Source: Candidatus Iainarchaeum sp.
GTDB lineage: Archaea; Iainarchaeota; Iainarchaeia; Iainarchaeales; JAAZKV01
Direction: 5' to 3'
DNA: 33,460 nucleotides
Assembly (NCBI GenBank): GCA_012799645.1
Contig: JAAZKV010000011.1
Location: 1 to 33,460, forward strand
Position numbers and translations under genes: made by a program. Below the pieces are notes generated by a model. It did no database searches. It was not told where the DNA came from and saw nothing but the letters and a program-made list of their open reading frames with translations. Each line of letters opens with the position of its first letter. Position 1 is the stretch's first letter. Below, piece after piece: positions 8,791 to 17,749 of this stretch.

Positions 8791-9243
8791 TTAGTTGCAT
8801 GTTCCTACAATATCTGCAACTCCATTTTGTCGCATATTGGCTAGGGTTCCTTTGTTGTAATCAATGTAGATATCATTTTTTGGAAATGCGTATCTTGAAC
8901 CAGCTTCGCAAGTATAATCTATTGTTATGTTGTTTTGTGCATTTTGTTCAATATTCTTGATTGGTGTGGTATTACAATCAGTTGGACTAACACATATTTT
9001 GTTTAATTGTAGTGTTTCTGAGGTTTGGTTTTTCAGAACCAAGGTTAATTTACCATTGTTTAATGTCCAATCATCTATTGCGAATGGTGATGCTGTTTTC
9101 CAAGAAACTTTTACTGAGTTTTCGTTTGTTACTCCGAAACCGGATGTTATTTGTAATAATAATCCTACTACTACTAGTGCTATTACTACTACTATTGCAA
9201 TTATTACTAAGTATTCAATTGTTCCTTGTCCTCGTGTTTTCAT
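8791..9243 (-). CDS. Archaeal pilin/archaellin-like protein, probably the major pilin
   Basis: MKTRGQGTIEYLVIIAIVVVIALVVVGLLL canonical class III signal; strong SD AAGGAGGTAGTAAAATG. Confidence 0.8.
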   Translation of the reverse strand: MKTRGQGTIEYLVIIAIVVVIALVVVGLLLQITSGFGVTNENSVKVSWKTASPFAIDDWTLNNGKLTLVLKNQTSETLQLNKICVSPTDCNTTPIKNIEQNAQNNITIDYTCEAGSRYAFPKNDIYIDYNKGTLANMRQNGVADIVGTCN

Positions 9244-9290
9244 TTTACTACCTCCTTTTTAGTTAAAACTTTTATCAATTAATATCTTTT

Positions 9291-9302
9291 TAATATATAA
9301 AT
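9291..9302 (-). promoter_or_regulatory. TATA box of the major pilin gene
   Basis: Minus strand atttatatatta ~50 nt upstream of ATG. Confidence 0.5.
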
Positions 9303-9327
9303 CTATTTATGAAGGGTTTTTTTACTA

Positions 9328-10374
9328 TTAAAATGTTCCGATTAGTCCCCCTACTGCTTGTATTAGAATATTGAATAAAATTATTCCAATTATCGCTATT
9401 ACGGGCGCGTATTTTATTCCTTCTCTTATTTTTCCCCCTCCAAGCACTCCAATAAATACACTTGCCAAAAATGCATTTACTATAATAATTATGTGTCCCA
9501 TTGTTATCATAAATTCTGGTGTTATTGTTACTCCTGATCCTATTACTCCAATTCCTACACTCATTCCTGCTGCGCTAGTATTGAATCCGCTTGTTTGTGC
9601 TTGGATTGAGGTTAGGATATTCAAGAATTGAACACTTACTGCGAGAAGCATTGGGGATGCGATTATTACTACAAATATAATGAATAAACTATACATTCTT
9701 GTAGCTGTCACTAGTTCTTTTTTTAGTTGGTTTGTTTGTTTGATATCATTCGCACTTGTTTCAATTAGTTGGGCAAGTTTTCCCCCTGATTTTAGTGCTT
9801 GGGAAAAAAATCTCGTAGTGTCTGCGAGTATTTTTGAATCAATTCTTTGAGCAATATCTTTTAGTGCATCAGAAAATGATTCTATTCCTAAACTTTTTTG
9901 AGTAGCGATTTGTATTTCTTCACTTAGTGGTCCAAACTCTGGTCTTACTGCTGATCGAAAAGCATAGAAGGGAGTCATTCCACTTTTCAAGTTGTTTCCT
10001 ACTAAAAACAAAAAATCCGGTAAAATATTTTCAACCATTTTTTTTCTTCCATCAATAACATAAGATAAGTGTAGGTAGAACAAAATCATTGTTCCAAAAA
10101 AACCAATTAATCCTAGCATTATCATTAGAGTCAGTGTTATGTTTGGGGTGAAGTAAAGGTTTGTGTTAAAGAGTGTGTTTAGTATTGGGAATACACTGAA
10201 GGGTATTAAAAATCCAATTAATCCAATTAGGGTTGAGAAAAATATTCTAACCCCTATCCATCTTCTTTCATTATCTCTTGATCCAGCATATCTCAACCAG
10301 GGTTTTATTTTTTGGTCAAGTATTTGTTTTGGAACAATTATTGATGATAAAATATAGATTTTGTCAAGTATCAT
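9328..10374 (-). CDS. Type II/IV secretion system membrane platform protein (TadC/PilC/FlaJ-like)
   Basis: DFLFLVGNNLKSGMTPFYAFRSAV...FGPLSEEIQIATQKSLGIESFSDALKDIAQRIDS...LAQLIETSANDI plus C-terminal TM segments. Confidence 0.75.
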   Translation of the reverse strand: MILDKIYILSSIIVPKQILDQKIKPWLRYAGSRDNERRWIGVRIFFSTLIGLIGFLIPFSVFPILNTLFNTNLYFTPNITLTLMIMLGLIGFFGTMILFYLHLSYVIDGRKKMVENILPDFLFLVGNNLKSGMTPFYAFRSAVRPEFGPLSEEIQIATQKSLGIESFSDALKDIAQRIDSKILADTTRFFSQALKSGGKLAQLIETSANDIKQTNQLKKELVTATRMYSLFIIFVVIIASPMLLAVSVQFLNILTSIQAQTSGFNTSAAGMSVGIGVIGSGVTITPEFMITMGHIIIIVNAFLASVFIGVLGGGKIREGIKYAPVIAIIGIILFNILIQAVGGLIGTF

Positions 10375-11264
10375 TTTATCACCTTTGGAACTTTAGCTCT
10401 TACAAGTAATATTAATCCTCCTTGGATTAAGAAAGCAATTAGTACTATTGCTATTACAGCGTTTTGTCCAATTCCGCCCCCACTAATTGAAGAAGCAATT
10501 ACTAGGAATGTTACTCCTAGTGAAGGGAGTGCTGCAGCTACTATTAAGTAAATAAGAGTCCACAAGTTTAGTTCTGCAGAGTATCTTTTGATTGATTCTC
10601 TTTGTTGTTCAACAAGGGAATCAACTTGTGCGTGGAGTGCATTAGTTAGTGATCCTCCGCTTTTTAGTGTGGTAATAATTTGCCAAATAGTTTTTTTGAG
10701 TACTTCGGATTTTGTTTTGAATGCAAGTCTTTCAAGTGCTTTGGTTTCACTCATTCCTGAATTAATGTCTTTCACTACTAGTTCAAATTCTTTTGAAACT
10801 TGTCCATAGTTTGATTTTGAAATTGATTTTATTGTTTCGAACAAACTTGTTCCTGAACTAATTTGGATTAGCATTGTTCTCAATGCGAATAATAAATCTT
10901 GTTCTATTAATCCTGCGAGTTGTTTTGAAGCAATTTTTGGGTATGATAAGTGAAAAGTCATTGCGCCAAAAAAAGCCATTATTGAAAACACTAACATAAC
11001 CATTATGGTGGTTGAGTTTATTGTTCTGGTTATTAGCACCCCAAACACCATTCCAATAAACAAAAACACAAAACTGTATATTAGTGCAGAGAATAATGAA
11101 GCTAAACAATACGCTCCTGCTGAATAATTAATGTTTGATTTTTGTAAATCGTATTTTATTTCAAAAAATATTTTGGCTATGAATCTTCCTACGGATTTTA
11201 AAAATCCTGGTACGTGCTCTGCTTTATCTATTGGGAAAAGCATCATTAATGGGTTTTTGTTCAT
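10371..11264 (-). CDS. Second TadC/PilC/FlaJ-like membrane platform protein
   Basis: LLFALRTMLIQISSGTSLFETIKSISKSNYGQVSKEFELVVKDINSGMSETKALERLAFKTKSEVLKKTIWQIITTLKSGGSLTNALHAQVD; overlaps the downstream paralogue by 4 nt. Confidence 0.75.
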   Translation of the reverse strand: MNKNPLMMLFPIDKAEHVPGFLKSVGRFIAKIFFEIKYDLQKSNINYSAGAYCLASLFSALIYSFVFLFIGMVFGVLITRTINSTTIMVMLVFSIMAFFGAMTFHLSYPKIASKQLAGLIEQDLLFALRTMLIQISSGTSLFETIKSISKSNYGQVSKEFELVVKDINSGMSETKALERLAFKTKSEVLKKTIWQIITTLKSGGSLTNALHAQVDSLVEQQRESIKRYSAELNLWTLIYLIVAAALPSLGVTFLVIASSISGGGIGQNAVIAIVLIAFLIQGGLILLVRAKVPKVIK

Positions 11265-11422
11265 AAAATTTCACTTTCAACAATTTTTTGTTATAAATTA
11301 ATAATATTAATTTCTTATAAATTATTATTTCATAAATATTATTTTTTGTAAATTATTATTTCTTATAAATTATTATTTTTCATAAATCATCATTTTTCAT
11401 AATTTATTATTTTTTATTTTTA

Positions 11423-14059
11423 TTACGCGTGTTTTTGATCAATTATTCTTTTCACTTCTTCAAATGATTTTTTTTCTTTAGCAAATTTTTTTATGGTTTC
11501 TGGGTATGAGTAAAACATTTTCACGATGTATCCTATATCATTTAGTTCGTTCAAATTTATTTCTTTTAACCATTCAAGTATTCGTTTTCTTTCTTTAATT
11601 TCTCTATTAATGTCTTCTTCTGTCATTCCTGTGTGTGCGTTTAGGAGGGTTATTAGTTTTGTTGGTTTGTTTAGTTTTTCCCACCCATCAGTTCTTGGCA
11701 CCCATTTGTAGATAGTGTTTATTTGTAGTCCTTGTCCGGTGCTTGTTTTTTCTATTTCAGCTATTTCGTAAGTTCTTCTTTTGTTTGTTTTTCTATCACG
11801 ATATTGCACAACAATTAAATCAATTAATTCTATTTGCATTAGTGGAATATTTATTGGTGGTTCTGCTAATCTTCTTAGCACTTGGTAACTTGAGTTTGCG
11901 TGGATTGTTGAGTAAATACTGTGTCCTGTTTCAATTGCTTCCATTAATACTTCTGCTTCTTTTTTTCTTCTAATTTCTCCCACAATTATTCTATCGGGTC
12001 TCATTCTTAGTGAAGTGATCATTAGATCAAGCATTGTTACCTCTCCGAGTCCTTCAGAGTTTGGGGATCTGGTTACTAGTGGTATCCAGTTCCATTCTAA
12101 AAATTTTGGTAAAACTATTTCTCTAACATCTTCTATAGAAATGATTCTGTGATATGATGGAACGAGTGCTAGCATTGAGTTTAGTGCACTTGTTTTTCCA
12201 CTTGCTGTTCCTCCTGCAATTAGTATGTTGAGTTCGTATTGCATTGCGAGCCATAGTGTTGCAGCCATTTCTGAATTCATTGTGTGTGCTTTTCCAATGA
12301 AATCAACTATTGTCCAAGGTTTTCTTGCAAATCTTCTAATAGTGATAGTGTTTCCTTCTGAAGAAATTGGTGAAAGAGTTGCATTTACTCTGTCTCCTGA
12401 AAGTAAGTGAGCATCAAGTATTGGGGTTAGGTTTGTGATTTCTCTCCCAATTTTTCTTCCAATTTGTGAAGCGTAATTTAGTATTTCTTCTTCATCTCCT
12501 GGAAGCATATTTGTTTTTAACCATCCGTGAACTCTGTGATACACTGTGATTGGGGTTTTTGCTGAATTGATCGCGATTTCTTCAAGCATCTCATCCCCAA
12601 TTAGTATTTCTATTTCTCCAAGTCCATACATTTCGTGTAATACTACCCCACTAAGCATATCAATTGTTTCTTCGTTAAGGTTTGGGAAGTGTTGAGTTAA
12701 TCTTTTTTTTGATTCTTCAAAAAATCTATCTTTTAATCTTTGAGCTTTTTGTGGGTCAATGATTTCTTCAAGTTCAATAGGCATTGTTTCTGCAATTTCT
12801 GTTTTAATAAAATCCAAATATTTTTTTGTATAAGTTCCAACAGAAACCAATTCAATATTATAAACCAATCTATTTTCTTCACTAGATAAGATTATGGAAA
12901 TTGTGGCCGGAACTTTATCGACTAGTAAATTGTATTTTTCAATAATTTTTCCTTCCGGTTTTTTTTCTAATCTTGGTTTTACTCCTTTTTTTAAAGTGAC
13001 AGTGGGTTTTCTGTTTAAACTTGTTGGATAATCTATTTCAACAATTCCTTCCCCTTCAAACATTTTTGTTATTTTTTCTACTTCAGAATAACTAAGTTTT
13101 GTGTGTTTTGCTAATTCATCCAAACCAATTTTTTGATAGCTTTCTATATATTCAAAAATCTCATCAACAGGGGTTTTATAGTTTTTATTAGTTAGTTCAA
13201 TTTTTTTGTTTAAGTTCTCCATTTGTATTATTGGGACAAATTCTGCATCTTCTTCATTAATTATTTCGTCCTCTTGGCTTGGAATAAATTCTGTGTTATC
13301 TTCATTAATTATTTTGTTTTCTTGGTTTATTATTCGTGGTTCTTCCACTACCTCATTCACAATTTTGTTTCTTTTTGGCCATTTTAATTCTTTATTTTCA
13401 CTAGGTTCTTCAGTTATTTCTTCTTTTATCCATTCAAGATCTTTTTGATCATTTGTTCTTGTTTCAAAAATTGGGTCAATTTCATCGGAATCAATTTTAT
13501 TAGAATTATCTTTATTAGAATTAACTTTTTTAGAATTAATTTCATCTTTAAAATTCAATTCTTTTTCAATATCTCTTTCTTCTTCATTATTTATTTTTTT
13601 TTCAACATTCTTTTTTTCAACACTTTTTTTTTCAACATTTTTTTCATCTTTAATGTTTATTTTTATTTCTGGTTGTTTTGTTGTTTCTTCGTTATTTGGA
13701 AAATAATTTTTTGAGTTTTGATCAACATTTTGGGTTTTAGAAGGATCCAATCCTGTTTCTTTTTGTTTTTCTTCGTTTTCACTATTTTCTTTTTCGTTAG
13801 TTTTTTTATTTTTTTCACTAATTTCTTTTAATTTTTCAAAAGCACTTTTTTCATCATTTTTGTAAGGAATTATTGAGCTTTTTGTTTTTTCGTTTTTTGT
13901 TATTTCATTTTTTGTTTTTTTTTCTTTTTTTTCTTTGTCATCCTTTTTTTCTTTTTCCGTGTTTTCTTCTTTTTTGTTGTTGTTCGTGTCTTTTATTATG
14001 TCTTCTTTTAGTTGTTTAAAGTAATCATTTGTGTCAGAATTTGTTTCGTTTTCGGTCAT
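11423..14059 (-). CDS. Type II/IV secretion ATPase (PilB/TadA/FlaI-like) with ~300-aa low-complexity charged N-terminus and winged-helix-like segment
   Basis: LNILIAGGTASGKTSALNSMLALVPSYHRIISIEDVREI; MRPDRIIVGEIRRKKEAEVLMEAIETGHSIYSTIHANS. Confidence 0.92.
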   Translation of the reverse strand: MTENETNSDTNDYFKQLKEDIIKDTNNNKKEENTEKEKKDDKEKKEKKTKNEITKNEKTKSSIIPYKNDEKSAFEKLKEISEKNKKTNEKENSENEEKQKETGLDPSKTQNVDQNSKNYFPNNEETTKQPEIKINIKDEKNVEKKSVEKKNVEKKINNEEERDIEKELNFKDEINSKKVNSNKDNSNKIDSDEIDPIFETRTNDQKDLEWIKEEITEEPSENKELKWPKRNKIVNEVVEEPRIINQENKIINEDNTEFIPSQEDEIINEEDAEFVPIIQMENLNKKIELTNKNYKTPVDEIFEYIESYQKIGLDELAKHTKLSYSEVEKITKMFEGEGIVEIDYPTSLNRKPTVTLKKGVKPRLEKKPEGKIIEKYNLLVDKVPATISIILSSEENRLVYNIELVSVGTYTKKYLDFIKTEIAETMPIELEEIIDPQKAQRLKDRFFEESKKRLTQHFPNLNEETIDMLSGVVLHEMYGLGEIEILIGDEMLEEIAINSAKTPITVYHRVHGWLKTNMLPGDEEEILNYASQIGRKIGREITNLTPILDAHLLSGDRVNATLSPISSEGNTITIRRFARKPWTIVDFIGKAHTMNSEMAATLWLAMQYELNILIAGGTASGKTSALNSMLALVPSYHRIISIEDVREIVLPKFLEWNWIPLVTRSPNSEGLGEVTMLDLMITSLRMRPDRIIVGEIRRKKEAEVLMEAIETGHSIYSTIHANSSYQVLRRLAEPPINIPLMQIELIDLIVVQYRDRKTNKRRTYEIAEIEKTSTGQGLQINTIYKWVPRTDGWEKLNKPTKLITLLNAHTGMTEEDINREIKERKRILEWLKEINLNELNDIGYIVKMFYSYPETIKKFAKEKKSFEEVKRIIDQKHA

Positions 14060-14204
14060 AAAAATACCTTTTTTAGCTTTTAATTAGTAGTTCTTTCTTA
14101 TTTAATAACTTGTCTTCTTTAATTCAGGGTTTTTTTAATAGCAATTCTTAATGTTTATTCTTTAATGGTAATTCTTTAATATAGCTTAATTCAATAATAC
14201 AAGT

Positions 14205-14885
14205 ATGTATAATTCTAGTCTTGAGAAACTAAAAAAGATGCTTGAAGAAAAAAAAGGCGAGTCCACAGAGTTTCAAAAGTCACTAAATCAAGATAAATTT
14301 GATGAAATAAATTTTTTTCTTTCAAAAGAAAAAAAAATAATTGATGAATTGGAGAAACAAATTAGTTTTTCTAAAAATACTCAAACAATTATTGGGTGTG
14401 ATTCAGTAAATAACAAAGATGTTTCTCTTGCTTTGATTAAATTTATTTTAAACTCTAACAAAACCCCTATTTTTATTTTAACAACAACTAATTATAATCA
14501 ATTTTTGAGTTATTTGTCAGAAAATAAGATTGATTCTGATAAAATATTTTTGATTGACACGATTTCTAAAAGTATTTCAAGAGTTGCAAACACGAGTAAT
14601 ATTTTTTTTGTTGATTCTTTAAGAAATTTAACTCAATTGCAAATAAAATTAGTTAAATTGATTGAGGGAAAAAATTCTTCTGACCAAGAGTGTGTTGTGG
14701 TTTTTGACTCGTTAGATGTTTTTTCTCTGTATCATGATGATCAAATAATACTAAAATTTGTTTATTCAATGACTAAACTTTTGCACAAACATTCTGTTTC
14801 TGGTTTCTTTTTATCAAGCAAAAATCCGTTTTTACCAAAACTGGTTCAATTTTTTGATGATTTTGTTGAATTAAAAAAATTCTAA
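14205..14885 (+). CDS. KaiC/RecA-like protein lacking Walker A
   Basis: QECVVVFDSLDVFSLYHDDQIILKFVYSMTKLLHKHSVSGFFLSS; expected P-loop region reads QTIIGCDSVNNKDVSLALIKFIL. Confidence 0.55.
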   Translation: MYNSSLEKLKKMLEEKKGESTEFQKSLNQDKFDEINFFLSKEKKIIDELEKQISFSKNTQTIIGCDSVNNKDVSLALIKFILNSNKTPIFILTTTNYNQFLSYLSENKIDSDKIFLIDTISKSISRVANTSNIFFVDSLRNLTQLQIKLVKLIEGKNSSDQECVVVFDSLDVFSLYHDDQIILKFVYSMTKLLHKHSVSGFFLSSKNPFLPKLVQFFDDFVELKKF

Positions 14886-14934
14886 TATTTTGTTTTTAGA
14901 AAACTATTAATACTCCTTAAATAGTTAGTATTAG

Positions 14935-15016
14935 GTGTGGGTTATTAAGTATGGGTTATTAGGTGTGGGTTATTAGGCGAAGTTATTTGGTGAAGGTTAT
15001 TAGGTATGGGTTTTGT
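14935..15016 (+). repeat. 14-bp degenerate tandem repeat (gtgtgggttattag) ending at the start codon of the next gene
   Basis: gtgtgggttattaa/gtatgggttattag/gtgtgggttattag/gcgaagttatttg/gtgaaggttattag/gtatgggttttg. Confidence 0.85.
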
Positions 15017-15716
15017 AATTAATCTTATTTCTAGAAGAAAAGTAATTTATCCTTTTTTTGTAATAATGATTTGTTTAGTTATTTTAACCTTGATTTTTTT
15101 GTTTTTTTTTACAAAACCATTAGAGGTGTATGATTCTTCTATTTCTGTTTCTGGGGAAAATTTGATTTTGACACTTGGGGTAGAAAATGTTTCTAACCAT
15201 TTAGTTAAAGATATTGAAGTGGTTGTTCTTTTTGGTGGTGAAAAAAAATTCTTTAAACTTAAACCCGAAAATAATTTCTTGTTGCCAGGAGAAACATACT
15301 CTGGTTTGTATGAGGTGCCAATAGTTGATTCAAATTTGTATGATGTTGTTGTTCAATCCCCATTTAATAGGCCTGCAAAATTGTTTTTTGAACTTGAAGA
15401 ATCCACTCTAAAACCGGTTAGGGTTGATGTGTTGTTGCCTGAAAATATGGTTGTTGGTAAAAAGTATGATGTTGTGTATAAGCTTTGTAATGTTTCTAAC
15501 AATAATTTGCATGATGTTTCTTGGCTTGAAACTGTTGATAAAAGATATTTTTCCGGCGATTATTTTTTGAAAACAATTTCCTTAAATGTTAATGAATGCA
15601 TAAACTTATATTCAACTTTAACTCCAATTAAATCTGGGGAGTCAAGAATTTCTTTTTTGTTAAAAGTGGGTGCGTTAGAACAAAAACTTTCACAAGAAGT
15701 GGTAGTTGGGGAGTAG
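15006..15716 (+). CDS. Membrane-anchored protein with beta-sandwich (CARDB-like) ectodomain
   Basis: N-terminal TM, then LGVENVSNHLVKDIEVVVLFGG...LPGETYSGLYEVP pattern. Confidence 0.5.
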   Translation: MGFVINLISRRKVIYPFFVIMICLVILTLIFLFFFTKPLEVYDSSISVSGENLILTLGVENVSNHLVKDIEVVVLFGGEKKFFKLKPENNFLLPGETYSGLYEVPIVDSNLYDVVVQSPFNRPAKLFFELEESTLKPVRVDVLLPENMVVGKKYDVVYKLCNVSNNNLHDVSWLETVDKRYFSGDYFLKTISLNVNECINLYSTLTPIKSGESRISFLLKVGALEQKLSQEVVVGE

Positions 15717-15790
15717 GTTGTGTTAAGTAATTAATTGTGTTAGTGGTTGGGGGTTAGTTAATTGTTGTTTGGTTGTTGTGTGGTGTGTTT

Positions 15791-16435
15791 ATGAAAAATG
15801 AATCAATAATTCAAGTTATTCAAAAAATGGTTCAAGAGGGCCAATCGAGAGAAAAAATTGTTTCAACTCTTAAAGATCTAGGAGTTAATGATGAGCAAGC
15901 AAAAAAATTATTGTTGATTGCTGAAGCAGATACTTTTACTTTACTAAAAAAAGAAATAAATTCAATGGTTAGAGAAGAATTTTCAAATAATAAAAAAGAT
16001 TTTGACAATTTGATTCGCAGTGAATTAAAAAAAATTGAGGATAATGAAAAAGAAAGAGTGGAACAAGTTGCGTTGGCTCAATTGGGTCAAGTTGAAAAAG
16101 ATGTTCTTGATAAAACAAAAGCTTTTGAAACAAGAGTTAATGAGGTGGTGGGGTCTTCACAAAAAACTGTGGGTATGGTAAAAATTGCTCTTGATTCTGT
16201 TCACGAAAAACTATCACAAGTTGAGCTTGACATAGAACAAATAAAAGTTCATAAGTACAGAAAAAAAACAATGTTATTTTCTTACGGGTTTTTGGTTTTA
16301 GGTCTTTTAATATTACTATTTTCGTTCGGTTTATTTGTAGTAAAACTCAATGAACTTGATCTTCAACAAATGCTCATAATTGGTCTCGCAATGCTTACAA
16401 GCATAGTGTTTATGTTTGCTTCAATAGTGAGTTAA
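15791..16435 (+). CDS. Helical/coiled-coil protein with UBA-like N-terminus and two C-terminal TM helices (ORF track start 15773)
   Basis: VQEGQSREKIVSTLKDLGVNDEQAKKLLLIAE; C-terminal hydrophobic hairpin. Confidence 0.55.
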   Translation: MKNESIIQVIQKMVQEGQSREKIVSTLKDLGVNDEQAKKLLLIAEADTFTLLKKEINSMVREEFSNNKKDFDNLIRSELKKIEDNEKERVEQVALAQLGQVEKDVLDKTKAFETRVNEVVGSSQKTVGMVKIALDSVHEKLSQVELDIEQIKVHKYRKKTMLFSYGFLVLGLLILLFSFGLFVVKLNELDLQQMLIIGLAMLTSIVFMFASIVS

Positions 16436-16710
16436 AGTTTAGTGCGGAGTTAAGTTTTTGGTTTTTCTCATTGGGGGGTGGATTTTTTGGCTTTTAAACA
16501 AATCAAAAATAATGTTGTTCAAATAAAGAGTTATTTAAAGGGTTATTTTTTTAGTTTTTTTGAATTTTTTTAAAAATTTTAATGCTTTTTTATATCTTTT
16601 TTTATCTTTTTTGAACATTTTTAGTAATTTTTGTAATAACCAATGCCTTTATATTTTATCCGTTTTAGATAATATTTACTAATTTAATAGGGTGTTTAGG
16701 GGTTATTTGT

Positions 16711-17532
16711 ATGACTAGTATTGAGGCAAGAACTAAAGAAGTTAATGAAATTGTTGAAGATATTAAAGAAATTGATGAAAAGATTGATGAAGTAAATGAT
16801 GAAGAATTGGATAAAGAGTTTGATGAAGAAAATGAAGAAAATGAAGAAGTTGCTGTGGATAGTGGTGCAGGGGCCGAGAATAAATTGCCTTTTCCTAGGG
16901 CTACAATAACTAACCTTATTAGAAAAAATGTTTCAAAAGGTAAGCAAATTAAGGGCACTGTTAAGGATGAAATGAATATTTGGGTTGATTCTTTAATAGA
17001 AAAAATAACCAAAAAAATGGATTCTCAACCGTATACCTTTGTTAATTATGATATGTTAAAAGAAGCAATTGGTCCTTATGAAGGAATGAAAAATTTGAAC
17101 GAACAAAGGGTTGAACTTTTAACAAAAATTAATTCTATCAAAACTCAGTGTGATGAAGTTATTGCAAAAATTGATTCTGATGCAAAGTCAAACACTGTTT
17201 CATTAAATATTAATAATACTGATTTGCCTTTTCCAAAAGCTACAATAACTAACAAAATTAGACAAAATCTTTCACCAGGAAAAACAATTAAAGGTCCTGT
17301 TAAAAGAGGATTGAATGTTTGGCTTGGGGGGATTGTTGAAAGAGTGTCAAAAAAAATGGATTCATATAATTATCCTTACATTGATAGAAGTATGTTCAAA
17401 GAAGCGATTGAACCATATGATACAATAACAGAAATTGAATTGGAGAAAGAAAGAATAATTCAACAAATGCAATCAATGAAAACAATTTGTGATATACTTT
17501 CTTTAGAAATTGATAGAAAATTTAAATTATAG
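16711..17532 (+). CDS. Putative tandem (doublet) histone-fold protein with a coiled coil after each fold
   Basis: Two repeats LPFPRATITNLIRKNVSKGKQIKGTVKDEMNIWVDSLIEKITKKMDSQPYTFVNYDMLKEAIGPYE and LPFPKATITNKIRQNLSPGKTIKGPVKRGLNVWLGGIVERVSKKMDSYNYPYIDRSMFKEAIEPYD resemble archaeal histone layout (LPIAPIGRIIK...). Confidence 0.6.
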   Translation: MTSIEARTKEVNEIVEDIKEIDEKIDEVNDEELDKEFDEENEENEEVAVDSGAGAENKLPFPRATITNLIRKNVSKGKQIKGTVKDEMNIWVDSLIEKITKKMDSQPYTFVNYDMLKEAIGPYEGMKNLNEQRVELLTKINSIKTQCDEVIAKIDSDAKSNTVSLNINNTDLPFPKATITNKIRQNLSPGKTIKGPVKRGLNVWLGGIVERVSKKMDSYNYPYIDRSMFKEAIEPYDTITEIELEKERIIQQMQSMKTICDILSLEIDRKFKL

Positions 17533-17710
17533 TTGCTCTGTCGAAATTGAGTAATCTAAAATTTGGGTTGTTGTTTTTATTTATTTTATTCCGCAGGATG
17601 CCCTTTTTGGGCATCGTGCTTCGTATTGCCCTGCCGAAACTGGGCAATTGATAGAAAATTTAAATTATAATTGCTCTGTCGAAACTGGGTAATTGTCAGA
17701 AAATTTAAAA
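17508..17710. repeat. Dispersed direct repeat including the 3' end of the upstream CDS, with GC-richer hairpins
   Basis: aattgatagaaaatttaaattata(g/a)ttgctctgtcgaaa(t/c)tg(a/g)gtaat at 17508-17555 and 17646-17693; TTGCCCTGCCGAAACTGGGCAA variant between; hairpin GATGCCC-TTTTT-GGGCATC at 17597-17615. Confidence 0.85.
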
Positions 17711-17749
17711 TTGCGATTTTTATAATTTAAATTGTGATTCAAATTTAAT

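Noticed and set aside
8927-9266. + strand ORFs opposite the major pilin
   Set aside because: Antisense to a pilin with a canonical signal and strong SD.
13445-13714. + strand 89-aa F/I-rich ORF
   Set aside because: Antisense of the Lys/Asn/Glu-rich N-terminus of the pilus ATPase; compositional artefact.
16478-16573. 31-aa ORF MDFLAFKQIKNNVVQIKSYLKGYFFSFFEFF with G-rich upstream sequence
   Set aside because: Too short and low-complexity to support without expression or conservation data.
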